64,000 nucleotides of DNA from Halostagnicola sp. A56 (GTDB lineage Archaea; Halobacteriota; Halobacteria; Halobacteriales; Natrialbaceae), in contig NZ_JMIP02000025.1 in assembly GCF_000691505.1 (NCBI RefSeq), positions 151,312-215,311 on the forward strand, written 5' to 3'. Shown here piece after piece: positions 18,096 to 26,134 of this stretch (positions within the stretch are counted from its first letter, which is position 1; each line of letters opens with the position of its first letter). The notes under the pieces were generated by a model. It had not been told where the DNA came from. It did no database searches and saw only the letters and a program-made list of their open reading frames with translations. Made by a program: the position numbers and the translations under genes.

Positions 18096-18156
18096 GGAAG
18101 CAGAGCAGAATCGTCTTTCTCATACAGACTGGTGCCCGATTCTGATTCTGCTAATT

Positions 18157-18219
18157 GGGGACACACCACCGTTTCCGGAGGTTCCGGAGGACACACCACT
18201 ATTTCCGCAGGTTCCGCAG
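18157..18219. repeat. Tandem imperfect 32-bp repeat, possible origin recognition boxes
   Basis: GGGGACACACCACCGTTTCC-GGAGGTTCCGGA is followed at once by GGACACACCACTATTTCCGC-AGGTTCCGCAG. Two near copies with a G-rich end and an internal TTCC...TTCC pattern recall haloarchaeal origin recognition boxes; an AT-rich run (18220-18260) follows. The nearest orc gene is at 24.8 kb. Confidence 0.45.
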
Positions 18220-18265
18220 CTCCATATTATATTCTCATAGGTTATGGGTATATGCTACTATCCCA

Positions 18266-18519
18266 TTACTCGAGGTCTCGAGCATCGAGTTCGCCAGCGA
18301 AATAGTGTTCTCCCTCCCGGGTAATATCGTAGACACCGTTTCCAAGGTGAACAAGAAGTCCATATCCGACGAGTTTCTTACACCGGGTGTTGATGTGTTG
18401 CCGGGAGAAGCGCACACGGTCGCTGTCAGCCATCTCTTTGGGCGTATCAGGGCCATTACAGCGAGATGTTCGAGAATCCGATCATCGGCGCGTGACATCC
18501 AGTCAGCATCAAAGCGCAT
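18266..18519 (-). pseudogene. PhiH1-repressor-like winged helix, frameshifted
   Basis: ATG at 18519. RFDADWMSRADDRILEHLA begins the family; at about 18466 the frame shifts, and in the +1 frame the protein continues NGPDTPKEMADSDRVRFSRQ, HINTRCKKLVGYGLLVHLG and EHYFAGELDARDLE to a stop at 18266. One base seems to be missing between GCT and AATGGC. These are small repressors of haloarchaeal viruses and plasmids. Confidence 0.8.
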
Positions 18520-19104
18520 ACTCACTGCTGCTTGCGTCGACACTATCCACGATGCGCTCCGTCAGCCATAGAATCTTATCGCTTCCGCAATTAACTTCAA
18601 ACCTTTAACCATCGCAAATTCTAAGTCTAGATCGACTCAATGGAACGATCATCGGCAAGTAGAGACGAACAATCAACCGAACTAGTCGTCGAAATCGTCG
18701 GTAGAATTAGCTAGCATTGCTTCGTGAGATACTGGATTCCCTCTCTCAGTGTCATTCTCTCTTACTGTGGACTTAGTTCCTCTTCAGTTAACTATATTGA
18801 TATCTGCTTTTGTCGGTTATGACCCAGCACAACTCGCGAACTGCCACCTAAGAAGTACAAACGTCAAGCGTGCTGTGGGCTAAGTAGATCAACGTCGTAT
18901 GATGATCTACTATGGCCAATGCTCACGCACTGGAGCCACATCAGAACTACCTAGCAAAACTTATAGTGGGGAACATCGAATGATGAATTATGCTAGGTGA
19001 GCCATTTAGCGCCAGATATATTTTGTCCCGAATATATGAAGAACTTACATGGAATTGGATGAAGCTTGACTCTGATTGGAAAAGTGTAGTTTGGGGAATG
19101 GTAA
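18520..19104. other. Gene-free stretch with a hairpin
   Basis: No coding region. An 8-bp perfect inverted repeat GTAGATCA...TGATCTAC (18884-18910, 11-base loop) follows a micro-frame MTQHNSRTAT (18819). It may be the end of a lost insertion sequence or a terminator. Confidence 0.4.
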
Positions 19105-19656
19105 TTATCTGTCCGTCTCACCGTTCAGAAAGTCAGACAACGTCGTTTCGTCGCCGTTATATTCGAACTCACCAGTCACCTCGAGTTCCTCGCTGAAGTT
19201 CCCGATTTCAACGCCATCCTCGCTATCAATCTTGACGTTCATGTTCTCCTCGTGGTCGGCCTGTGAGATGATAGTTGCTTGGGTGTCCGCCGATTCGTTT
19301 ATTTCGGGAATTACAACCGACACATCGAGTTCCGGAACGTCACTGGAACTCGTTTTGTAGGTGACCTCACCCTCTTGTGTGTCACCGGGATCAACATTGA
19401 GATCATCAGTTTCGATAGTTTCGTTTCCGACGATGAACTCCACGGTCATGTCTTCTACGGGAACGTCACCTATGCGCTCGAATTCGGCCCCAATTTGCAA
19501 GTCATCTCCCGCGACTGTGGTTGGCGCCCCGATCGCACTTATCGTGACATCAGCCGCTTCGATTTCTATGTCTTGGCTGTCTCGGCTATCTCCGAATTCT
19601 CTAGAATCATCGGCATCTAACCGAATTTCGGTGACCGAACTATCTCCTTCTTCAGT
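19105..19656 (-). pseudogene. Secreted CARDB/Ig-like domain protein, second half
   Basis: After the shared DTEEGDSSVTEIRLD it reads DADDSREFGDSRDSQDIEIE, then two beta domains: ISAIGAPTTVAGDDLQIGAE and VPVEDMTVEFIVGNETIETD, EGEVTYKTSSSDVPELDVSV, ending FEYNGDETTLSDFLNGETDR. The N-terminal half is at 13279-13729. Together they would give a surface adhesin-like protein of more than 300 residues. Confidence 0.65.
19616..19656. repeat. 41-bp sequence identical to 13278-13318
   Basis: Same strand, exact copy; on its right the sequence passes directly into the TrbL-like fragment at 19666. Confidence 0.9.
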
Positions 19657-19665
19657 ATCGAAGAT

Positions 19666-20433
19666 ATGTCTGCGGGTCTTGGTGAACTTATTCAAGCAAC
19701 TCTTGGAGGGACATTTGTAATCCTCGCGATGGTTGTCATCTCAAATTTCTTCTTAGTCGTTGCTGGACTCGTTGTTGCGCTCCGCTGGATCGGCATATTC
19801 GTGCTAACGGTCACTATGCCGCTTCTAGGAGTCCTTTGGGCACTTGAAGTCTGGCCATTCACTCCAGCAGCAAACATGGCTCGTCGAGCAGCGGGGATTT
19901 ATCCTGGTCTCATCCTTGCTGGGATTCCGGCGGCGTTGCTCTTCCGAATTGGGTGGGAAGTTGGTGGGATTCAGACACTTGGCCAAAATGAGCTGTTCGC
20001 ACTATTTATTGGGTTGACGCTGATCCCTGCAGCGGTTCTCGCGATGGTGATGACCGTCTACTGGAGTAGCCCTGCCGTCCGAACGATCGCACAGAACAGC
20101 GTCACCGCTGCAAACCCGGCATCGGCCGCCGCCGGTGCTCGCAAGGCAAAAGCCGCGTCTGGAAAGACCGTGCGCGGCGCTCGAAACGTCCACCGGGGCT
20201 ACGCCAACGGGAAGTTCGGTCCAATGACCAAAGACGGGCAGACGAAACTCGGGGGCGGGAACTCGAAAGCGTACAAACTCGGCGAATCTGCGAACTCGAC
20301 GAAATCCCATGCGCGCCAGTATAACAACCTCAGGAAATCTGACACGGGCAGAATGCGCGATAAAGCCAAAGCTGATGCCAAACAGGTCACCCGCAAAACG
20401 TCGACCAAAGCCAAGCAAGATATGCGGGTTAAG
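19666..20433 (+). pseudogene. VirB6/TrbL-like conjugation membrane protein, C-terminal part
   Basis: ATG at 19666 but probably 5'-truncated. Helices: GGTFVILAMVVISNFFLVVA, LVVALRWIGIFVLTVTMPLL, PGLILAGIPAALLFRIGW, ALFIGLTLIPAAVLAMVMTV, then a basic Ala/Lys-rich tail (AAGARKAKAASGKTVRGARN, KAKADAKQVTRKTSTKAKQD). This layout is that of the polytopic VirB6/TrbL protein of haloarchaeal conjugative plasmids. A TraG/HerA-like fragment of the same type of machine is at 53850. Confidence 0.6.
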
Positions 20434-20931
20434 GTGCCTATCACGGACGAATTAGAAACTGAAGCAAAAGGCCGTATGGATAGTCCAGACTTTCGTGGCG
20501 AGCGTGATAATAATGTAGCAGCGATTGATGCATGGCGAGGGAAGATGGTTGAAATAGCTGCTGAAAGAGAGTTGTTCCCTATCTATGAGGAGTACTATGA
20601 CTGGTCTGAATATGAGGGCTATGAGTATGACTATACAATAGAAAATGAGTTCCAACAACACCGCATAGAAATCAAAGCACGGGATACGGTTCGATTATTC
20701 GCAAAAGGGATGTTCTCTGATGATGCAGACCTTCCTGTACGAATGCGTGATGGAGAACTACACGCAGACCGCTACCTTATGGCGATTATCCATGAAAGGG
20801 ATTATATTGAGTTCGTGGGTCTGGCGACGAGAGAACAGGTTGAACGTGCTGACTGGGCTAATTGGACTGAATACCCAAGCAAGGAGATTCCTCGTCATGA
20901 ATTACAGCAGCTTCCGTCTCCAGCAGCGTGA
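20434..20931 (+). CDS. Unknown domain fused in frame to the TrbL-like tail
   Basis: From about residue 257 of the open frame that starts at 19666: PITDELETEAKGRMDSPDFR, AAIDAWRGKMVEIAAERELF, IYEEYYDWSEYEGYEYDYTI, then HADRYLMAIIHERDYIEFVG, ending LQQLPSPAA at 20931. Soluble, Tyr/Glu-rich; base use becomes more AT-rich around 20440-20900 than in the TrbL part, which suggests a join. Function unknown. Confidence 0.45.
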   Translation: MPITDELETEAKGRMDSPDFRGERDNNVAAIDAWRGKMVEIAAERELFPIYEEYYDWSEYEGYEYDYTIENEFQQHRIEIKARDTVRLFAKGMFSDDADLPVRMRDGELHADRYLMAIIHERDYIEFVGLATREQVERADWANWTEYPSKEIPRHELQQLPSPAA

Positions 20932-20938
20932 GTTTTGA

Positions 20939-21330
20939 GACACTTTTCTTTGAACACTTCGAGATACGCTTCCCGACGCGTCGATCGCAGTGTGATTTTC
21001 GTCCGGCGTAACCGGACACAGACGAGAGATTCCGTCCACTTTCGGCCAATCTCTTACAGAAGTACGATCGTAAACTATTCCTCTGTGTTCGAGTAGCACG
21101 CGAGTATCTGTGGATATCCTCGGTTCTGAGAGCCCGAGATGGGCGATCACGAATGTATTCGGTAATGCCGGACAGAGTTCGCCCCAGTGATCGATTTTTC
21201 GTCGGTACAACCGTGCAACTCGGTCACAAACTGAATACTGAGAGACTGCTGCGGTCCGTCGTCCGGAGCTATCGAACACGACTCGAAAATCGACGATCGA
21301 ACGATCTACCGGCCAAACCGCACCGGAATG
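20939..21330. other. Gene-free stretch
   Basis: A minus-strand open frame (21279-20902) reads VLLEHRGIVYDRTSVRDW and might be a decayed transposase, but no catalytic pattern can be followed. Nothing else is visible. Confidence 0.4.
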
Positions 21331-21333
21331 CGT

Positions 21334-21696
21334 TCAGATCATTCGATAGACTTCGTCCATCCACTGGTCGCTTCCGTCGTCGACGGTGATCCCGCCTTCG
21401 ATTTCGGTCGCGTCTTCGATCTTCATGCCTTCGAGCTTGTCGACGATTTCGTCCATCTTGCCGTCGAGTTCGTCGACGAACTCGACCGTCCGCTCGGTCT
21501 TGATCGCGCCCTGGCTCGAGGGCTCGATGAGGTTTTCCTCCTCGAGGACTCGAAGCGAGTAGCGAACTTTGTGATGTGGATATCCGGTTTCGTTCGACAT
21601 CTTGACGATCCCGATCGGTTCGTTTTCGATAACCATCTTCAGGACCTGCAGATGTCGTTCCAGCATATCGACTTCCTTCTCAAGTCGGTCTATCAT
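21334..21696 (-). CDS. Winged-helix protein with coiled coil, 120 aa
   Basis: ATG at 21696. A leucine-rich coiled coil (MIDRLEKEVDMLERHLQVLK) leads into a winged helix (IGIVKMSNETGYPHHKVRYS, LRVLEEENLIEPSSQGAIKT) and a C-terminal acidic helix ending WMDEVYRMI. Looks complete and well conserved in style with chromosomal haloarchaeal regulators; DNA-binding role inferred. TATA-like AACTTTTAAAAGG just upstream (21720). Confidence 0.75.
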   Translation of the reverse strand: MIDRLEKEVDMLERHLQVLKMVIENEPIGIVKMSNETGYPHHKVRYSLRVLEEENLIEPSSQGAIKTERTVEFVDELDGKMDEIVDKLEGMKIEDATEIEGGITVDDGSDQWMDEVYRMI

Positions 21697-21731
21697 GGCA
21701 TTTGTTAACTTGTCTTTCCGCCTTTTAAAAG

Positions 21732-22145
21732 TTACTCTCCGAAACCGACTGAAACGTGTTCACTCGCCGATGGGTATTGGGAGACGACGAATATGTCGAT
21801 ATCACTTGTCCGATCCGCGTCACCGCGAGCGACACTTCCAAACAACATGACTGCTGCACGATCACCGATACGATCGAGAAGCCGGTTCCGAACAGCTCGC
21901 ACTGGGTCATGGAACTCGGATTGGGGAATTGTAGTAACCGGATCATCACTGCGAACGAATCTCTCCGGGTTAATCCGTACCGCATTTGACCTCCCGTCGC
22001 GATCAACGTGAACGATACCGAGGGATTCGAGAGAGAGGACAGCGGCATTTACGTTCGACATTCCTCGTTCCGTCAGTCGGTGAAGTTCCCTGTTCGAGAA
22101 GGTCATATCTGGATTCTCAGCGAGTACGTGAAGAATGTCAGCCTT
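21732..22145 (-). pseudogene. Winged helix plus MNT nucleotidyltransferase domain, broken at both ends
   Basis: The minus strand reads ADILHVLAENPD-MTFSNREL, LESLGIVHVDRDGRSNAVRI, then the nucleotidyltransferase motif MLFGSVARGDADRTSDIDIF (G-S-x-A-R-G-x(5)-S-D-x-D). Such HTH-MNT proteins are the antitoxin-side or regulatory partners of HEPN toxins. An ATG at 22106 could start it, but homology extends upstream to about 22145. The third Asp is absent because the protein ends at 21732 shortly after strand 2. Confidence 0.65.
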
Positions 22146-22149
22146 GTTG

Positions 22150-22328
22150 AAGCGTTAGAATTGATTGAGAACGGGATGAGCTACCGCCAAGCTGCCGAAA
22201 ACACCCCTCACGTCACCCGACAAACTCTCTCTAACATTGACCAGGATGAAGGAAAACGTGGGTGGTATACTGAGCAAGAAGCAGAAGACGACCGTATTCA
22301 AAATGCCCTTTGTGAGATAGATAGCTGA
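22150..22328 (+). pseudogene. HTH-containing C-terminal fragment, probably serine recombinase
   Basis: LELIENGMSYRQAAENTPHV, TRQTLSNIDQDEGKRGWYTE and EQEAEDDRIQNALCEIDS end at 22328. The segment G-M-S-Y-R-Q-A-A-x-x-T...S-R-Q-T is a Hin-type HTH, as at the end of small serine recombinases. It may be the tail of the gene whose start is at 10735; the middle is missing. Confidence 0.45.
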
Positions 22329-22343
22329 TTCAAACTGGTCAAT

Positions 22344-22574
22344 TTAGAGTAGAACCACAGTATAGTACTTCTCACCAGAGTAATCCTCCCATCCTTTGAA
22401 CTGCTCATCTAAATGTCCTTCAACATCAGGTATAGCCGTTAAATCATCTTGTTCAGAAATCCAACCGTCCAATATCTCTCTTGGCTTGTTCTCATCTGGA
22501 ACTGTGATTACCAACACCACTTCATTTATCTCTATGTCACCAATCGAAACGCCATTGTTACGTCTCCAAATCAA
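22344..22574 (-). CDS. Hypothetical protein, 76 aa
   Basis: Starts with TTG at 22574 overlapping the stop of the upstream 201-aa gene (TTGA), or with a later codon. Acidic beta-rich protein (NEVVLVITVPDENKPREILD, EDYSGEKYYTVVLL). Translationally coupled second gene of a pair; function unknown. Confidence 0.5.
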   Translation of the reverse strand: MIWRRNNGVSIGDIEINEVVLVITVPDENKPREILDGWISEQDDLTAIPDVEGHLDEQFKGWEDYSGEKYYTVVLL

Positions 22575-23176
22575 ACGTCTCGAATCGTTCTAGTGTATTC
22601 TTCAAAGTCCTCCGCCCTCTTTTCGGCGTACTTTTTGAAGATCTGATCTGTGGAGAACCTCACTTCAACATCTTGATCTGAGAGTCGTTCCAGCATATTA
22701 CTGAAGAACTCCGCTGGGGGATACTTGCTCGATGGGGGTCTATTCGTCCACTGAGAGTACGTTTTTACGGTCTTATTTACCGCGTCACTAGCTAGGAGGA
22801 CACGCTCAGGCATAGATAAATCCACGAGTTGTCCGGTTGTTTTCACATGAACCCTCCCATGCTGGGAAATATCCATCTCGATAAACTCTCCGTGGTATTC
22901 GAACTTACCACTGATTGATTGGAAGTGCTGACCGGTTAGCAGGCCGAGCAATATGGGTGGAGAGGAAGATAAATCAATACTCTCAGACACCTGCGCCGAT
23001 TTGCCAAACATATCTCTTTGCCCACTGAGCTCTGCACTCGTCAAGGAAATCGGACTCAAATCCGAGATTGACTGACCTGTGCTGTACTGCCAAAATAGCC
23101 AGAGCATGAAATCAGAGTCAAATGAGATCTCACTTAGTCTCCCACCCGCGGAAATACCCTCAATTTGTATTTTCAA
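22571..23176 (-). CDS. Hypothetical protein, 201 aa, divergent from the HamA-like gene
   Basis: First possible codon is TTG at 23176 (KIQIEGISAGGRLSEISFDS). Mixed alpha/beta protein: KFEYHGEFIEMDISQHGRVH, QLVDLSMPERVLLASDAVNK, RFSTDQIFKKYAEKRAEDFE. Codon and base use are more even (less GC-biased) than the chromosome-type fragments, like other mobile-element genes here. Domain not recognised. Its position head to head with a HamA-like fragment and coupled to a 76-aa gene suggests a defence-type locus. Confidence 0.55.
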   Translation of the reverse strand: MKIQIEGISAGGRLSEISFDSDFMLWLFWQYSTGQSISDLSPISLTSAELSGQRDMFGKSAQVSESIDLSSSPPILLGLLTGQHFQSISGKFEYHGEFIEMDISQHGRVHVKTTGQLVDLSMPERVLLASDAVNKTVKTYSQWTNRPPSSKYPPAEFFSNMLERLSDQDVEVRFSTDQIFKKYAEKRAEDFEEYTRTIRDV

Positions 23177-23193
23177 AGACAGAAATTAACGAC

Positions 23194-23537
23194 ATGTTGG
23201 ATAGTGGGAAGTGGCCTTCAAAAGAAGCTCAGAAGCGATCTGATTTTCCAGACAATCCCAGCACTGATGGGAAGCTCGGTGAGCTGATTCTCTTTCTGTT
23301 CGTTGATGCAGTTCTTGAGATACCAATGGTCAGTCACAAGCTATTCTGGACTCAGGAGCCAGTTCAAGAGGTCAAGGGGTCTGACGGATTGTTCTATGGG
23401 ATGCACGATGGCGAAGAATCGCTGGCACTGGGTGAATCAAAAATTCAGAAAAGGCGTAGTGATGCTCTACGAAATTCACTTGATAGCATCAACAGATTCC
23501 ACGATCCAACTGGTGATACGAAAACCAGGCACGAACT
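23194..23537 (+). pseudogene. HamA-like (DUF1837) Hachiman defence nuclease, N-terminal fragment
   Basis: ATG at 23194, with in-frame sequence possible from 23122. Key segments: GKLGELILFLFVDAVLEIP, VKGSDGLFYGMHDGEESLAL and GESKIQKRRSDALRNSLDSI. The G-E-L ... G-S-D-G ... L-G-E-x-K pattern with a following helix is the core of the HamA/DUF1837 PD-(D/E)XK-like fold. It is cut at 23537, where a partial CRISPR repeat begins. No HamB helicase is present. Confidence 0.6.
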
Positions 23538-24416
23538 GGTCCGTCTGAAACTTGCATCGTCTCTGGCGTCCAGCGCTTCGACTTCTTGCTTCGACCCCAC
23601 AAGGGTCCGTCTGAAACACTTTACGCTCGACTGGGTGGGATCGGACGTACAACTGCTTCGACCCCACAAGGGTCCGTCTGAAACAACGACTCGACTGGTT
23701 CCTCGAGCACATCGGCGAGTCGCTTCGACCCCACAAGGGTCCGTCTGAAACGCGTACTCGCGAGCCGTATCGGCGCGCAGGCCGTCGAGCTTCGACCCCA
23801 CAAGGGTCCGTCTGAAACCAGCGGTTCGATCCCCACGCGTCGCGACAGTCGGCGCTTCGACCCCACAAGGGTCCGTCTGAAACCCCGGACTTCTCGGCGA
23901 CGTGGGTGCTAAATCACGCTTCGACCCCACAAGGGTCCGTCTGAAACTATTTCCTCGCTCATTCGGTCGGCGAACTTGTCCGCGCTTCGACCCCACAAGG
24001 GTCCGTCTGAAACCTGCAGACATCACAATTCAGCAGGCACACTAAAATGGGCTTCGACCCCACAAGGGTCCGTCTGAAACGCGGTGACGCCGCGGGTGAT
24101 GCGCCGGCCTTCGAGGACGCTTCGACCCCACAAGGGTCCGTCTGAAACCATCTGATTCGTCACCGTCGTCTGCGCTGTAGGTCACGCTTCGACCCCACAA
24201 GGGTCCGTCTGAAACCACGCAAGCAGACAGCACCTACCTCGACTCCGTCGAGCTTCGACCCCACAAGGGTCCGTCTGAAACTCGTCAACGAGATCGAGTC
24301 GACGTCGGAGACGATCGAGCTTCGACCCCACAAGGGTCCGTCTGAAACCTGGGGAGTATCTTGCCACAATCGCATTACTCAATTGGGCTTCGACCCCACA
24401 AGGGTCCGTCTGAAAC
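23538..24416 (-). CRISPR. CRISPR array, 13 full 30-bp repeats plus one partial, leaderless
   Basis: Repeats start at 23588, 23655, 23722, 23789, 23854, 23918, 23984, 24051, 24119, 24186, 24252, 24319 and 24387 and are all identical as far as I can read. Spacers are 34-38 bp. A 14-base partial repeat (GGTCCGTCTGAAAC, 23538-23551) precedes a 36-bp spacer on the left. Repeat orientation (type I-B, haloarchaeal) places the leader on the right, but the base after the last repeat belongs to a PQQ-repeat protein fragment, so the leader is lost. Repeat identical to the cas2-linked remnant at 17293. Confidence 0.97.
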
Positions 24417-24793
24417 AATTGGGACCAGCAGACGCTTCCCGCAAACTATCAAGCCCCACAATTAACAAAGATACCGCTTTCGTGCCAACTTCAGAATATC
24501 TGAATTTTCCTGCCATAGATCTTCAATCACAACAAGAAATTCAAGAATGGGACTATGAAGGTGCAATTACAGCATGGAAACCGGTAGTTGCAGGGGATCT
24601 ATTGTATGTGTGGGGGTCAGAAAACCCACAAGATGGTTTAACATTACATGCTGTAGACCCAAAAGACGGTGACGTAGAATGGACTTTTGATACTAGTGGT
24701 GCGGAGGATCCTGGAGTCCCAGTTATTCTAGATGGCTTAATCATATTCGCAGATGATGGAGAAAAACAGATTACAGCTCTGAAGGATCAATAG
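24417..24793 (+). pseudogene. PQQ-like beta-propeller protein, C-terminal fragment
   Basis: About 125 residues ending at 24793: AITAWKPVVAGDLLYVWGSE, LTLHAVDPKDGDVEWTFDTS, GVPVILDGLIIFADDGEKQI, TALKDQ. The W-x-x-x-P-V-V-A-G-D-x-x-Y-V ... L-x-A-V-D-x-x-D-G-x-x-x-W pattern is that of PQQ-enzyme-like repeats (secreted haloarchaeal propellers). The N-terminal blades are missing; the frame begins inside the CRISPR repeat. Confidence 0.75.
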
Positions 24794-24812
24794 AAGTACA
24801 GGTACATGGGGA

Positions 24813-24957
24813 AAGTGGCAGAAGTCCTCAGATGTCGGAGACGGCGTAGGTTGTCCCGCGACTGGTCCCTGTTGACGTGATCAGGTCGTATTTGTTCTCC
24901 AGGGCACTCAGATACCGACCTCGCGTCGTATCTCCTCGTGGATTATGTGAGCGCTCT
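24813..24957. repeat. 145-bp sequence identical to 49848-49992
   Basis: Covers the last codons of the orc gene (ending SRGTTYAVSDI) and 15 bases beyond its stop. Same orientation in both copies; flanks diverge at once. Confidence 0.9.
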
Positions 24958-25850
24958 TCATATGTCGATCGCAGTTCGCTCGCGGATATCTCTCCAGTTC
25001 GTTTGATAATATCGTAGAGTAACCGCTTGTGCGTTCCCAGCGAATCGATGTGGCCTTGTCGTTTCTCTTCCATTGCTCCAGTTTCAACGGCGTCGACATC
25101 TCCGACTGTGATTTCCGACCGATCGTCGTGCATCACGCGCATGGTCGCTCGCCGAAGGAGGATGATCGCTTCGCGTGCATCCCCAGCTGCTTTGTTCGCG
25201 ATGTACTCAACGACGTAGCTGTCGATCACTCCCGGCTTCAACCCTGCATCGACTCGAGACCAGAGGATATCTTCGAGCTCATGTTGCTCGTATCGGCGAA
25301 GGGGGATCTTCTCACACGCCCGGAACCGGGATTTGACTCGCCCCTCGAATCGCGGATCGCTGAAAAAGTCGTGCTCATCGATCGTAATCATCACCAGGGT
25401 CACGTTCGGAAGCTCCGACAGTCCGATCAGCGTGGTTTCGTCATCGAGCACGTCGACCTCATCGACGATCGCGACGATGTGGTCGTCGGAGTCACGAATG
25501 CAATCGAGATACCGACTCGTCGATACACCGTCCTTCGGCAAGCGCTTTCCCAAACCTGAATCGTTGACTAAGCCGTGGAGAACATCGGTTTTCGCTGATG
25601 CAGACATGCAATTGTGGTATGCATCCTGAACGCCGAACGATTCTTCCTGGAGCTTTCGAACGACGAACTTTGCGAGCGTCGTCTTGCCTGCACCACTCGG
25701 TCCGAAGATAAACGAGTGCTCCCCCGAGAGACCGTGGACAAGTGGATTTAGCTCCCCCACGAGTTGATCGATCTGTCCTTCCCGATGCTCGAGATCCTGT
25801 GGAACGTAGGCCGTCTCGAGCGCTCGAGCGTTGTTGATCATACAAGTCAT
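24828..25850 (-). CDS. Orc1/Cdc6-type replication initiator, 340 aa
   Basis: ATG at 25850 (or 25838). AAA+ domain: Walker A FGPSGAGKTTLAKFVV near residue 50, Walker B IVAIVDEVDVLD near 130, sensor LPNVTLVMITIDEHD, arginine-finger region VKSRFRACEKI, lid KAAGDAREAIILLRRATMRV, then a winged helix (HKRLLYDIIKRTGEISASEL) for origin binding. Slightly shorter than the chromosomal Orc1 proteins, as usual for plasmid and virus initiators. Its last 145 bases with the stop and a little downstream are copied at 49848-49992. Confidence 0.93.
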   Translation of the reverse strand: MTCMINNARALETAYVPQDLEHREGQIDQLVGELNPLVHGLSGEHSFIFGPSGAGKTTLAKFVVRKLQEESFGVQDAYHNCMSASAKTDVLHGLVNDSGLGKRLPKDGVSTSRYLDCIRDSDDHIVAIVDEVDVLDDETTLIGLSELPNVTLVMITIDEHDFFSDPRFEGRVKSRFRACEKIPLRRYEQHELEDILWSRVDAGLKPGVIDSYVVEYIANKAAGDAREAIILLRRATMRVMHDDRSEITVGDVDAVETGAMEEKRQGHIDSLGTHKRLLYDIIKRTGEISASELRSTYEERSHNPRGDTTRGRYLSALENKYDLITSTGTSRGTTYAVSDI

Positions 25851-25884
25851 CTATCCGGACTATCAATAAATCGTGACCGTCCGG

Positions 25885-25908
25885 AGTGAAAGTGATTCTA
25901 CTTTCACT
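25885..25908. promoter_or_regulatory. Inverted repeat upstream of orc gene
   Basis: AGTGAAAGT GATTCT ACTTTCACT, a 9-bp perfect stem 35 bases before the orc start, within the intergenic region that also holds CCGGACTATC...GACCGTCCGG. A likely operator or part of the replication origin of this element. Confidence 0.55.
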
Positions 25909-25954
25909 GCGTTACGCGATCGCTTATTAATCTATAGACAAATCATCAGGTGCA

Positions 25955-26134
25955 ATGCCAGACGATTCCGAAAGAAGATTCAGAGAAATCGAGCGCGAGA
26001 TCTCAGACTTACAAGACGATGTGGGACGAAATGGTTCTCGAAGTTTGAGTGACCAGATCGGCCAACTGGAAGACCAAATCAACAACCTTGAACGAAGAGT
26101 GAAAGACATAGAGAGAGCATTTGACGGTCGGTAG
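25955..26134 (+). CDS. Small coiled-coil protein, 59 aa
   Basis: ATG at 25955 with AGGTG 3-7 bases upstream; TAG at 26132. Heptad-rich: RRFREIEREISDLQDDVG, SDQIGQLEDQINNLERRVKD, ending IERAFDGR. It lies between the divergent orc gene and the convergent integrase gene, with its stop touching the integrase stop. Possibly a copy-number or excision regulator (inference only). Confidence 0.65.
   Translation: MPDDSERRFREIEREISDLQDDVGRNGSRSLSDQIGQLEDQINNLERRVKDIERAFDGR

Noticed and set aside
20902-21279. Possible IS transposase on the minus strand
   Set aside because: A few suggestive residues (GIVYDRTSVRDW) but no D-D-E pattern, start or inverted repeats could be followed.
23445-24418. Minus-strand open frames with repeated FRRTLVGSK or VSDGPLWGRS peptides
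   Set aside because: They are translations of the CRISPR repeats and spacers, not repeat proteins.
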